This document shows, one piece after another, positions 1 through 9,554 of a DNA stretch of 26,281 bases. The stretch is from Chara braunii (lineage: Eukaryota; Streptophyta; Charophyceae; Charales; Characeae), in contig BFEA01000021.1 in the NCBI GenBank assembly GCA_003427395.1, positions 1,635,306 through 1,661,586 of the forward strand, read 5' to 3'. Each line of letters starts with the position of its first letter. The stretch's first letter is position 1. The translations under genes were made by a program, and so were the position numbers. The notes under the pieces were generated by a model. That model did no database searches. It was given only the letters and a program-made list of their open reading frames with translations, and was not told the DNA's origin.

Positions 1-175
1 CCCCCCCCCCCCCTGTCAGATGCCACCCCCCCCTGGGGAAGGCCCCCAAAACGGGTCGTACGGCCCGTTCGACCACCTGAGGGGCTGTACGTACAGACGT
101 ACGGCCGCACGTACTCCCCGTATCTGTACGGGGGGATACATAGCGCTCGACACCGTTATCCCGGCGGGTCTGTCA
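1..175 (+). mobile_element. Probable 3' part of an LTR (5' LTR of a retrotransposon)
   Basis: The segment ends in CA four bases before a plant-type primer-binding site, which is where a 5' LTR should stop. It is GC-rich, with short palindromes such as TGTACGTACA and a 6-bp hairpin CCCCGT/ACGGGG at 116-133. The other LTR and the gag-pol coding region are not in the window, so the LTR limits and the superfamily cannot be set. A weak echo, CCGCACGTAC followed by a C-run and TAT, recurs at 8020-8034. Confidence 0.5.
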
Positions 176-178
176 CGC

Positions 179-190
179 TGGTATCAGAGC
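179..190 (+). promoter_or_regulatory. Retrotransposon primer-binding site (initiator-Met tRNA type)
   Basis: The 12 bases TGGTATCAGAGC are the standard plant LTR-retrotransposon site complementary to the 3' end of initiator methionine tRNA, where minus-strand DNA synthesis is primed. It lies 3 bases after a CA that would end the LTR. No gag or pol reading frame follows, so the element is either decayed or a non-coding derivative. Confidence 0.7.
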
Positions 191-581
191 AGACATTTCT
201 CCCTGCTCCCCTCCCCCCCTTACCCCCTTCATCATTTCACACGTGGCTTGAGCAAAAACACTCGCCACTTCTCTTTAATTATGACACCGGTGCACATTGT
301 TAATCATAACATCTGCATATGGTGTCCAAATGTTTTCATCTTTAGCTTGTTCGACAAGCCATAGAAAATTTTGTGCAGTAGTAGTTTTGGAGCTACGATC
401 GTTCAAAGATCATTTTTTTTTTTTTCACAACTCCAAAATCACGCGCGCCATGTTTTTTTACGATCGTTATTTTTACAGGCCGCGCACCATATCTTGTTGG
501 AAGCATCTTTGAAAAAACTTTTCAACAAGTCGTTTTTTGTCAAATTCTGCCTACCGGATCAGAAGTTATTGGCAAAAAATG

Positions 582-705
582 GATTTCCCCTCTCTCTTCT
601 TTCTCCCTCCCCATGACCTTTAGAGTGCCTCGTGGCATGAATTTCCCCTCTCTCTCCTTTCTCCCTCCCCCAGGCTCCCCGTGACCATTGGAGTGCCATG
701 TGGCA
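582..705 (+). repeat. Two-copy tandem repeat, about 55-68 bp units
   Basis: Copy one runs about 582-635 and copy two about 638-705. Both read TTTCCCCTCTCTCT, then a CTTTCTCCCTCCCC stretch, then GTGACC or ATGACC, then GAGTGCC and GTGGCA. Copy two has about 10 extra bases after the pyrimidine run. Confidence 0.75.
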
Positions 706-743
706 ACACTTGAAGACCTCCTTGGCTAGGGCGTTGTCGTAGC

Positions 744-765
744 AAATACCCTTACAAGGGTATTT
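744..765. repeat. Perfect short palindrome, copy 1
   Basis: AAATACCCTT and AAGGGTATTT are exact reverse complements separated by AC, a 10-bp stem. A second copy sits 175 bp downstream. Confidence 0.85.
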
Positions 766-917
766 GGAGTGTTTTTTGCAAGTTACACCAGTGCAGTCTC
801 GTCTGGGAGACGGCGCGCGTGAGGCAAGAGTTCATGTTCTTGCCCAGGTGAGCGGTGAGCGTGGGGTATCGACGGCGAGGTGCAACAATGCGCAGCCTGG
901 GTGTGTACGGTATAGGT

Positions 918-943
918 GCGAATACCCTTACAAGGGTATCCGC
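918..943. repeat. Short palindrome, copy 2
   Basis: The core ATACCCTT-AC-AAGGGTAT is shared with 744-765. The flanking bases differ, but after one mismatched pair a new GCG/CGC pairing extends the stem. Both copies are followed by a T-run and then CAAGTTACA or TAAGTCACA, so this is a duplicated unit of about 60 bp. Confidence 0.8.
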
Positions 944-1572
944 CCTGGTTTTTGTAAGTCACAGAAAATATGTTTGGTTTAAAGTTGAAGTATTTCGCGC
1001 GAGGCGCGGCTGCGTCTGGGATTTACATGGGCTGGATGGTTGACTAGAGTAGGGAGTGTGTGGGCGCGCAGGCTTGAGGCGTGCATAATTTTTATTTGTT
1101 GATGATTGAAGCGTCAGCGTGATCGCCGACCAAACGTTTACTTCTGATTAAACTAGGAGTAAAAAGATTTTGTCTTTTGATTGGTGCTCTTGCCTGTGAC
1201 TTGTGCGTACGCGCGGAGGACGACGTCGGTAATTATGTGATTTTGAAGACATTTCCGTAGATCTACGTGCCGCGCAGCATCTGCTTATTTAGGCGTCAGC
1301 CAATACTAGACCAAGCCTTGGGCTTAGTACTATTGGTTACGGTATTGGACTTCCAACCAAAGGATTCAGGGATCGAGGTCGAGCGGCAATGACGTGGGGA
1401 TATCAAAGTAGCGCGACGGGACCAAGGGGTTGAGGGCCCGACGGGGCTATCCCCCTTTGGTTTGACGTCGGCGATGTCAGAACGATGCCGGCGTTTTCTT
1501 TTTTCTCGTTCATCATGTTCTGATGATTAAAAGTTTCTAAAATATGTTTATTTATCCATTATCGTATTATTA

Positions 1573-1863
1573 TTATTTTTCTTTGCTCCCGCGTCCTTTT
1601 GACTTGGACGCGATATCGGATTTAGCGGCCGTTACAGGAGTCGAGGACCTTGAGTGCACACCTTCTTGTGGTTGGCCTACGTGTTCGTACGTGTTCGGAG
1701 TATTGGCAAGGGGTTTTCCACCCCGCCGTGTCAGGACGTGGATCGAGGAATTCAACGTACGAGTGAGTACCTCAGTCCTCCGGGTCCCCATTTGAATGTC
1801 ATCGCGATCACCAAGGTCTGTACTGGGACCTGCCTCGCGAAGACTCACGGTGCAGTCTTGCAA
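1573..1863 (-). pseudogene. Minus-strand protein remnant, copy 1 (retroelement-like, unidentified)
   Basis: A 96-codon open frame on the minus strand. I do not recognise the family. The reason to take it as real coding remnant is a second, independently decayed copy on the same strand at 8395-9025. Both encode a segment of the form SL-x3-GPS-x-DLG, then I-x-MG, then LNS-x2-HV, then AN-x-PNT, then a SRSS stretch. Similarity at protein level across diverged DNA suggests the sequence once evolved under coding constraint. The low-complexity, polar, Ser/Thr-rich composition would suit a retrotransposon gag-like N-terminal region, but that is inference. The upstream part on the minus strand (1866-2090) shows no clear continuation. 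Confidence 0.45.
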
Positions 1864-1866
1864 TAA

Positions 1867-2279
1867 ACCGCCAACAACTCCACGACCTGCTAGGAGAAGC
1901 TTGAGCAGGGTGTATCCGCTGGCAGGCTGAAGGGGTGGCGCGACCTGCTTGAAGGAGGCGGGGCCTTGGGAAACCTAGAGGAAAGCGGATGGGGGGCACC
2001 AACTTATGCATTACGAGGCCCGACGAAACTTAGGAGGAGGGTTGCAGTGGCACTGAGTGGGCGTCGCGTTGTCGAATAGGTATAGGGGCGAGCGACTAAT
2101 CAAAGTCGCTAGTAGTTGAGTCCCTTCGAAGTTCCCCCCTCCCCAGCTCTTGTGAGCTTGACTGGGCGCGTTGATCTGCGCAAGGCACTATCGAGACGCG
2201 GCCTGCTGGAGCTGTGTTTGCTGCAAAACAGAAGTAGCAGGGAGTTGCGGCAATCGTCAGAAGAAGAACATATGGCACG
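1867..2279. other. Decayed spacer DNA
   Basis: No gene or repeat copy that I can define. Open frames exist on both strands across 2096-2496 and none is preferred. Confidence 0.4.
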
Positions 2280-2900
2280 AGAAGGGAAGAAACCGAACGT
2301 GGTCGACAAATTGTGTCAGGGGCATGCGAAGAAAGAGAGGGGGGACGTAGCGACGGGGGAAAAAAGCTGTGGTGGAGCAAAAATCACGTTTTTCACCCGA
2401 TCCTTGACGGAATCGGGCGATCCAAGTGTTGGAATCGGGGCTTTTGGAGGAGGCGAACACGAAAATGAGATTAGTTTTGGAAGAGGATTAATGTAAAGGA
2501 AGATTAGTGAAGAATGGGGTGCGCGAAGATGGTGATGGCGAAGGAAAGAAGAAGAGCGAGCGAGCATATCTCACTCGTTAGTGAGTAGGTTTGAGCAAGG
2601 GAGGAGTCGAATCCAGGGTTTTTGAGGTAGGCGACCCGAATTCCGAGGTTAGATTTGGTAGAAAATTAGTAGAATAAAAGATTAGTAAGGAAGAACTTGT
2701 GCGAAGGTGTAGCAATGGCGGAGAAGTGAAGAGGAATGGCAAGGAGGAAAAATGCTTAACTACCCGATTCTTGACGGAATCGGGCGGGGTGAAGTTTGAA
2801 ATCGGGGTTTTCTGGGATGGCGATCGCGAAATTGTAGTTTGTTCGAATGGAAGGTTAGTACGTTGTGAGTTAGCAGAGGAAACGGTCTGTGCGGAGCTAT
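2280..2900 (+). repeat. Diverged repeat family, three units with a hairpin in each
   Basis: Units 1 and 3 share TTGACGGAATCGGGCG (2403 and 2769, about 366 bp apart) and a following ATCGGGGTTTT or similar with a GGCGA box. Unit 2 (about 2521-2700) shares the flanking boxes (GGTTTTTGAGGTAGGCGA, then TTAGTAG) but not the hairpin sequence. Units 1 and 3 pair CCCGAT with ATCGGG. Unit 2 has CTCACT/AGTGAG at the matching place (2570-2585). Plus-strand open frames at 2116-2496 and 2699-2953 also share an LTESG segment, but this follows from the DNA repeat and does not establish a gene. Confidence 0.6.
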
Positions 2901-2950
2901 GGGAGGAGGACGAACGGCGAGAGACAACTTACTTCATGGCATGGTCGAAG

Positions 2951-3660
2951 TAGCAGTGTATATTTTTATATTCTAGCGGAAGATTCATTGGAATTTGTCC
3001 ATCCTACCGATGGGATCAGCGTGAGGCTAGCCGCGGGGTTGGAGACTTACCTGTCGACGGGAGCGCTGCTCACCCCATCGATGGAAGAAGCCACTTCCTA
3101 TCTCACTGCGCGCATGACTGAACGGCGTGCATCAGGCCAGATTCCAGTAGAGGGGTTCATTCCAATTTTGCTCGTCCTATCGATGAGGCAACCGCTCCCT
3201 ATCTCCTTGCGCACATGGCTAGAAGGTTGTATATACGTCCCTGCTTTAACAAAAGGGTTAGACGACATTTGAACAGGTTATCGGAATGAGGAGTTGAGGG
3301 GAAGAATAACAGCGAGGGATAGAGAAAAGGAGAGAAGGAAGTCGGGGATACTTACCCGCGAAGCCGCAAGGGGGTAGCCGCGACGTTGAGGGTGTACGTG
3401 CTGGGGCGGTGCGCCGCTCATCCGACCAATGGAAGCAGGACGAGGTAGGCCGCGAAGTTGAAAACTTACCTGGTCGGGGTACCTTTTTGTTTCCTGGCGG
3501 GAGACTCTTTCAACTTGGGCCATTCTGGCAATGAGAGTAGCGTGAGTCCATCCACGAAGGTGACTGCGACTCACCTGTTGGTCGGGGCGTTGCTCGATCC
3601 TATCGATGGAATAGCGTGAAACCAAAGATGGAGTTGGTGACTTACCTGTTGCCTACTACA
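2951..3660. repeat. Tandem diverged repeats with ATCGATGGAA core and minus-strand splice-donor motif
   Basis: At least five units of about 70-105 bp. The ordered boxes are TTCTAGCGG, GATTCATT, CATCCTATCGATGGAA, AGCGTGAGG and ACTTACCTG. ACTTACCTG occurs exactly at 3045, 3464 and 3640 with a near copy at 3569. Its reverse complement CAGGTAAGT is the ideal splice-donor consensus. The same family recurs at 23400-23470 and 24361-24790. Confidence 0.7.
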
Positions 3661-4712
3661 CTAGCAGGAGACGAGCGTGAGAGGATAGTCAGATACGTGC
3701 AGGGAGTGTGAGAGATTGACCTGCTGGAGTCTGTGTGGGCACGTACCTGGTAGTGGCGGTAATCCGCACTATCGGCACACACATTGAATGTTGGTTGGGA
3801 CGGCTGACCCCATTGCTATCCATGATCCGCGCCGCTGAAGGTGAAGGGGCGAGTGAAAGATCGAGCCACAACGTCGACTGTTCAGGTGTCTGGGAGTTTG
3901 GTAGTGTGTCCACCTATGGTCGAGTGGAGGACACAGTTCGATTTTTGCTCAGTTGCTGTTGCAGAGACTCACCAGTTTGTCTTGTCGTGAGAACGGGATT
4001 GGCAATATATGTCGGACTACGGTGAGTGCGGACTGTGTTTACGGCATGTGTGGATGAGCGGTTGTTAAAAGACAAGGCTGAAAATGTTGTATCTATGCAG
4101 CAAACTGTGTATAGCTGACTTGTCGCCTTCTTCGGTCTACTCTTGAGTGGCTGCTGCGTATCGCTGTGCTATTCGCAAGGGCGGACAGATTGAGGACTCC
4201 TTCCTAATCTTAAGGGTGCACTGTAGCGATGGTTGTTCTGAGGAAAGGTGTTGAGACTCAGAAGAGCAGTCAAACTTGTGAAGGGGGTTATTGCTGTAAA
4301 CTAGGAGGTCGTAAGCGGGTTGACCTCAACAGTTTGACTTCAGTCCTCACCAAGTTGTTGTTGTTTGGCCATCATTGTGGGGCTCTCAGGCGACTGAAGG
4401 TATCAAGACCCTCCCCTTGGAGTTAATCTTGGAGACGTGAATATGTTAACTTTAAAATTGTTTGTATATACAGTTGTGTCCATTGCAACCATCATATATC
4501 CAAGTTGAGAAATTGTTGAATAAGCTAAACTTTTTTTTAGATCAATTTGACTAAGGGCTATAGTGAGTATGTCCCCCTCTTGTATCTCGAGAGTCTGAAA
4601 CCCCTCATTCTGCCCTTCTTACTCTAAGTCTAGTCATGTTTTGAGAGGAAGGTGGCAGGCAGGATTGCAACACGCAGGACCACAACAAGACTATGTGGGG
4701 AGTCAGCCCACC
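3661..4712. other. Non-coding stretch without a clear gene
   Basis: GC-moderate sequence up to about 4440, then AT-rich. An open frame at 4229-4426 is short and unremarkable. The composition change at about 4440 may mark the outer limit of the hairpin-rich unit that follows. I see no promoter or RNA gene that I can support. Confidence 0.4.
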
Positions 4713-4771
4713 GATTGCGGGAGCTCTGCCGAAACTCGGGAGGAGTTCTGGAGGCAGGGAATTGAGAGGTA
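4713..4771 (+). repeat. 60-bp hairpin motif, left inverted copy
   Basis: This block matches the reverse complement of 13170-13229. Shared pieces are GGGAGCTCTGCCG, GGAGG, then GGAGGCAGGGAA and GAGGTA. It folds into two tiers: CTGCC (4726-4730) pairs with GGCAG (4753-4757), and inside it CCGAAACTC (4729-4737) faces GAGTTCTGG (4743-4751) with one G-T and one mismatch. The right copy has different bases at the same places and pairs perfectly. Confidence 0.75.
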
Positions 4772-4792
4772 ACCACTGCTTTCCTTTTATAA

Positions 4793-4839
4793 ACTCAGTT
4801 ATATCCCATATGCATACTTCTTGGGATGTTTGACTGAGT
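4793..4839 (+). repeat. Two-tier hairpin
   Basis: ACTCAGT (4793-4799) pairs perfectly with ACTGAGT (4833-4839). Inside it CCCA faces TGGG. The shape resembles the array at 5029-5757 but lacks its constant loop. A further 7-bp hairpin, TTTCAGT/ACTGAAA, lies near 4925-4950. Confidence 0.6.
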
Positions 4840-5028
4840 ATACTGCGTGCACCCCTACTTTGACTTTGAGTTTGACTTTCAGGACTTAAATCAGACTTAA
4901 ATAAAGGAAGGTATGCGCAATGCCAGTTTCAGTTTTATTGTATGACTGAAAGCAGATTGTGGGATTTTATGTGGGGAAAGGATGAGAGGAAGACAATATT
5001 GCTTGTGTCTGACTGTGTCAGTCAAAGG

Positions 5029-5757
5029 TTGGGCAAGTCTCTATAAGTTTGGGGGGACCCAGTGCTATGTTTATTTTTGAATTGCTTGGAGAACCAGACA
5101 AGTTCTATAAGTTTGGGTGGTCTGGTTGCTCTGACTTGCGAGGGCTGCCTGTGGTTGACTTTTTTGGGAACCAAGCACTATCCCATAAGTTTGAGTGGCT
5201 TGGTTGCCTTGTTTATTTTGGATTTTCTCAGTTTTTTTTGACTTTGAACGAGGAGGTCTGAGCATGTTTCATAAGTTTGGGTGGTTCGGCCTCTTCACGT
5301 ATTATCGTTAAGAAAAATCAATCTGGCAGAGGACTAGACATGTCCCATAAGTTTAGGTGGTCTTGGTCCAATGCCACGCACATGTTGGAACCAAAAAGTT
5401 ATAACTTGACTATATTTTACTATTGTTTTATCTCTTAACAAGCTAGTCAGGCATTGTCCCATAAGTTTTGGTGGTCTGACTACAGTTCATCACAAACTAA
5501 ACAGAGTATTAATTAAGAATAAACTTGTGGTAAGAAGGGGCAAGTTGAACCTCGAGCTAAAGATGATCGGTTAAGTCATATGCTACCTTAAAAGACGAAG
5601 TGCAGATAATTATATAAAACTTGGATCCTTAAACAATTCAGGGCGACTAGGGCAGCCTAGTCATGTGCCCAAGGAAGAGAAAAGTTTATAGTGCCCTGTG
5701 TTTGTGTATATTCAATGGTTCAGTTAGACATGTTTCATAAGTTTGGGTGATCTAACT
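5029..5757 (+). repeat. Array of seven hairpins with constant loop ATAAGTTT and covarying stems
   Basis: Units: 5029-5062, 5092-5127, 5169-5205, 5253-5293, 5331-5369, 5444-5482 and 5722-5757. All carry the loop ATAAGTTT closed by a 3-nt inner pairing (CCC or TTC or TCT against GGG, GAG, AGG or TGG), then usually TGG, enclosed by an outer stem. The outer stems differ: AACCAGAC/GTCTGGTT, AACCAAGC/GCTTGGTT, GAGGTC/GGCCTC, GGACTAGAC/GTCTTGGTCC, TAGTCAGG/TCTGACTA and AGTTAGA/TCTAACT. Most are perfect or use G-T pairs; the first is only 4 bp. This is direct covariation within one array. No coding frame runs through it. I know of no named family with this loop. Confidence 0.85.
5641..5670 (+). repeat. 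Isolated two-tier hairpin
   Basis: GACTAGG and CCTAGTC are perfect reverse complements around a GCAG loop, enclosed by GGGC and GCCC. It lies between the sixth and seventh units of the constant-loop array but does not carry their loop. Confidence 0.7.
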
Positions 5758-6044
5758 TTATGTCTTATGTAAGCTGGGTATAAAGGGATAAATCATTGAA
5801 AGACTATGAACTATTGTTTGATAAGATTGACTTTGGGCTGGTGAGAGTACTTACCTTTGTGGTTTGGTCTTGCATGTGGATGAGTGAGATTATTACTTAG
5901 TCTGAGTTTCAGTTGACCGATAGTTGCTTTAGATGCTTGCCAAGTGCTAGAGCCATAAAAGTTAATTTCAATTTCTGCAGTTTCTGAGCTAAGTTTATTT
6001 TACTTAGGTCGATTTTTACATTTTCTGGGATCATTTGTTATACT
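5758..6044. other. AT-rich spacer between hairpin array and 123-bp repeats
   Basis: No gene, hairpin array or repeat that I can define here. A CTTACCTTTG at 5852 resembles a reversed splice donor but stands alone. Confidence 0.4.
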
Positions 6045-6610
6045 TGGTCTTGTATAAATCTTGGTAATCAACTTTCTCTACGGGAAGCGCTGCCGAAATT
6101 TTTACAAAAGATTTTGTCTTTTCAAAGTTCAGCTTGTCTAACTTTTATATATGGCTTAGAAAAAATATGGAAAGTCTCATTTTCTAAAAGGAATGCTGCC
6201 CAATTTTTTACTAATTCAAGGAGTTAAACAAAATTGGACCTTGAGAAGTCAAAGTTATTTAATGTTATGAACTTAACTTTGTATGAATCTGGGAAGTCTC
6301 CTTTTTTAAAGGGAGTGTTGCCCAAATTTTTACAGATCTAAGGAGTTAGTTAGATTTTATCTTAGTTGAACTCGAGTTTTGTTTTGAGTTCGCATCTGAC
6401 TTAGTATAAATATTGGAAGTCCCCGTTTCTAAAGGGAGTGTTGCCCAAAGTTTTACTTATTCAGGGAGTTTGACAAAATTTGACATTTTTAGTGTTAAAG
6501 ATTATTTCAGTTTTCGTATTCAGACTAGTATAAATTTTAAAAAGACATTTTTCCTATGGGAAGCGCTGCCGAAATTTTCTTTGTTTAAAGAACATAGATT
6601 ATATTTTGAT
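6045..6610 (+). repeat. Five tandem repeats of about 106-124 bp with GGGARYGYTGCC core
   Basis: Core positions are 6082, 6189, 6311, 6434 and 6558, so the last three steps are 123-124 bp. Each unit reads about GTATAAAT, GGAAGTC, a short hairpin, GGGAGTGTTGCCC or GGGAAGCGCTGCCG, then AAATTTTTAC and AGGAGTT. The hairpin ahead of the core changes sequence but still pairs, for example CTCCTTT/AAAGGGAG in unit 3 and CTTTC/GGGAAG in unit 1. The 4719 motif GGGAGCTCTGCC resembles the core. An open frame at 6413-6628 is incidental to the repeat. Confidence 0.75.
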
Positions 6611-7384
6611 AGGTGGCGATTCTGGTAATCCACTTTGTATAAAAGAGATTTCGTGCCTACCTTTTCTTTGGGTGCTTGCTTAGAGGTAGGCTTAGACTTA
6701 GTTTGCAGGAGAACCTTGAGTGAGATTGTGATATGAAGATTATTATTCATGGACTTATAGATTTAGCATGGGGATTGGCATGTCTTGTGTTACAGGTCCT
6801 GTTGATCATTTGATTCAAGATTTGGACTACATTTAGCTTGATCCCACGAGGATCATGTTTTATTATCACTGATAACAGGTCGGTTGTCGATTTGTCGGTT
6901 TACGACTCAACTCTAATTCACTCTTGCCACTCAACCTAAATGCTTTAGCCTTGAGATTTAATTATTTCATTGTGTTTTTTTTACTCGAACTTTATTGAAT
7001 GGTCATTTAACAAAGGTACTGAGTACTTTATTGCTGAAAGGGTGCGCTAAGGTTGAGGTTTGTATGACCAAAGCAAGGGCTATGAGTGCAAAGAATGGTT
7101 GAAGTTGACCCCGTGTAGTGTGTGGGTTTGATGTGATTGTCGGTATGTTTGTGGCTCGGACTTTGGATTGACTGTCTGCAATCACATATACATATATGGT
7201 TGAGCGGAATCCGACTGTGATTGTGAGAAGTGATCGTCACATATTTATAACATTTTATATATATATATATATATATGTTTACATACATATGCCTTGAGTG
7301 TTCGCGTGACCTACTGTGACCGTGCGTAAAGATTAAATAGATTATGCGTTTGAGAGAAGAGGGAGATCTCTTTTATTATTGTCC
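6611..7384. other. AT-rich non-coding stretch with a TA dinucleotide run
   Basis: No credible coding region. A (TA)n run occupies about 7255-7277. Sequence is AT-rich as far as about 7380, where GC content rises. Confidence 0.5.
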
Positions 7385-8394
7385 TTATAAAGTTTCTATG
7401 GTTGGACGTTGTAGGTCGTGGCAACCGTCAAATGTCAAACCCCTTAAGCTCTCTCCAGGCCCTAAATGATGGAGTTGGTCTCTAGGCGATAAGAGACGAT
7501 TGTCACCACATGTATGAACTTGTGTCTCACCCACTCTCCGCAGGGTGCAGAAGAGGGTGTCGTTCTCAACCACATTCGACGGTTGTCTAGTGTCGAGAGA
7601 TCAACCCCTCAAGGCAAGTGTCAGTCGACACTTGAGTGTCGAATGCGACCCTGGAGATTAATGAGGACCGCATAAGTATGGGTACTACATAGTACGCCAT
7701 CATTGCGACTGCTTGCGTATGCCTGCATTGCGAGTCGATATAAGTTAGCCCTGCGTCTGCGCGGTTTTATACTAAGTCTCACGCGCGTCGCCTATCCGAT
7801 TTCCGTGTCGGAAGGTTATGGGATGACTACTGAAGGGACTAGGATTGTTTGTATTGTTTTATTGTGTGTCGTTTTGTGTGTGTGTGTTTTATTTTTATGT
7901 TTGTAGTGTGGTGTACGCGTGGGGAGTAGGGTACGTCCTAGTCGACCGGCGACGACCCTCGCTTTGGACTTCAACCCCCCAGTGCGTCGGTTAGCGTACG
8001 GTTCGATAGAGGTGTGAGACCGCACGTACCCCCTATGCTACAGCGAACGAGAAACTCCCTCGGCTGCTCCACCTCTGCGATTGCAATTGATTAGCTTTCG
8101 TACTGTGGACTAGTAGCTCGGCGGGGATACGCTCACCAAAGGGCGGTGACAACTCCCGTCAGGTGGAGGTAAGTCGTGCCTCTCGTTGACCCTAGTATCC
8201 TGTCATAGGGGCTCGCGAGAGGTATGGCCGGCGCACTCGGTCGAAGCGGCTTGTAGAAACTCTATGTGTGTTAGTGACGAGGATTAGACCAACTCCTGCG
8301 TAACGCGGCTGGGAGGGTCCCGCCCTGTTAGTGCGGTGCTGGACGGATGCGCTCGACAGCGACATCGCAAGCCAGCAGGACGTGCGACCCTTCG
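7385..8394. other. GC-richer stretch, possibly minus-strand retroelement remnant
   Basis: An unbroken minus-strand frame at 7385-7573 (62 codons) is too short to name. A perfect 8-bp hairpin CAAGTGTC/GACACTTG lies at 7615-7634. A TGTG-rich run is at 7855-7895. CCGCACGTAC near 8020 echoes the LTR-like sequence at 105. The region lies downstream, in minus-strand sense, of the protein remnant at 8395-9025 and could belong to the same dead element, but nothing in it proves that. Confidence 0.3.
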
Positions 8395-9025
8395 TCCCCT
8401 TTTTTTTTTTTGTGATCTCTTGCATTTTTTTTTTTAATATTATTGTTTTTTATTCCTACTTTTATTATTACCGATGCATTTGACTCCGTGACCGCTTCCG
8501 AGTCCGACATCGGGACCAACGGGCTTGCCTCAGTTGCTGCATTGTCGGACAAGGGTGGCTGACAAGGCAATCGAGGACCTTGAGTATGCACCTTTTCTGG
8601 CAGGGTCTGTTTGGGTTTTCTGAGTATTTGGGACGTTGGCAAAAATCTTATATCCTACCTGGGTTGAAACATGGACTTGGGAGTTCAACATGCATGCGAG
8701 CCGGTGTAGGGAACAACCCACGAGGCAGAAGGAGCTAGAGTGGCGTGGGTCCTCTTGAGGGAGCAGCGTTCGTCCCCCGTAGTCTGCTGTGAAAGGGGTT
8801 TGTGTGTGAGCATGTCAGTTGGGCCGAAGGAAGGCAGGAAGCGGCCCGGGGCATAGTGTGGCAAGGTCGTTGTAGTAGCAGTCCCCACGGAACCCCTCTC
8901 CATTTTGGGCTTCGAAGTCCCATTTCTATATTTTTACTACCACCGAGATCTACACTAGGTCCGACCTTGCTCAGGCTCGTGCCGTGGGTTTCGCAGCAGA
9001 CCCGGCGTCGTCCCACTCGCCGCAA
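8395..9025 (-). pseudogene. Minus-strand protein remnant, copy 2 (frameshifted, with insertion)
   Basis: Three minus-strand frames in succession (9025-8735, 8721-8530, then 8642-8328) carry, in order, the segments also found in copy 1 at 1573-1863: SL-x3-GPS-x-DLG with I-x-MG, then LNS-x2-HV and AN-x-PNT, then SRSS. In copy 1 the first two segments are 12 residues apart in one frame. Here about 240 bp separate them, so roughly 200 bp were inserted or the intervening DNA diverged. Frame changes show it is not functional. A T-run at 8400-8435 becomes a Lys-rich tail in the minus frame. The family is not recognised; gag-like origin is a guess. Confidence 0.45.
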
Positions 9026-9554
9026 CGACAGAACTGTCTCAACGACCGAGTAAACGTCCTACGCAACAACGTTAGCGTGAGCGGCGGTCCTGCACCCTGT
9101 TGGGAGCGCTGAACCTCATGGTCGTGTCACGTAGGATTTTTCTTCAGAGAGTTGAAAAGAACCAGTCACCACTCCGACCGTGCGAGCGTGCTACACCTCT
9201 CACGACGCCCCACGACATGTCGGGGTGCTGCAAGGTACAACTTACCTCTACCCAATGGGTTGTCACCACCCTTAGGTAAGCGTATCCCTGTTGAGCTACT
9301 GACCCATATGCGAAGGCTTTTACACGCCTTTGTAGAGGTAGGTCGGCCGAGGGCGTTTGCTCGATCGTCGCATCATAGGAATGGGGTACGCGCGGTAAGA
9401 CGCATAAGACTGACCTATTAGTTAAGTCAGGTTCATGATATGATTTTCTTGTCCTAGACTTTTAGATATTCAGGCCGAACTTTTTAGAAGGTTGTCTATT
9501 TCTGCTTTTGAATCTAGAATTTTAAAAACGATCCTAGTATTAATCAAACCAGCC
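9026..9554. other. Stretch without a supported gene
   Basis: A plus-strand frame at 9152-9421 (89 codons) is Arg/Ser-rich and shows no domain. If copy 2 of the minus-strand remnant is part of an LTR element, this would be its leader and 5' LTR. I looked for a reversed primer-binding site (GCTCTGATACCA) and did not find one. Sequence turns AT-rich at about 9430. Confidence 0.3.

Larger units (their letters stand above)
191..1500. other. Non-coding stretch after the primer-binding site
   Basis: No credible coding region is visible. Short open frames here are all under 130 codons and resemble nothing. The stretch contains a two-copy tandem repeat (582-705), a duplicated palindrome (744-765 and 918-943) and an imperfect hairpin at 1308-1345 with CCAATA/TATTGG at its base. 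It may be the internal region of the retrotransposon that starts at the left edge. Confidence 0.5.

Noticed and set aside
1510-1540. CTGATGA at 1519 as a hammerhead ribozyme core.
   Set aside because: No GAAA with flanking stem II or stem III pairing is present nearby.
2096-2567. Overlapping open frames on both strands as a gene.
   Set aside because: No strand is favoured, no motif is visible, and part of the region is a diverged DNA repeat.
2600-2630. GAGTCGAATCC resembles a tRNA T-loop.
   Set aside because: No D-arm, anticodon arm or acceptor pairing can be built around it, and it lies inside a repeat unit.
5029-5757. CRISPR-like or simple tandem array.
   Set aside because: Spacing is irregular, the flanking stems are the variable part and pair with each other, and the context is eukaryotic.
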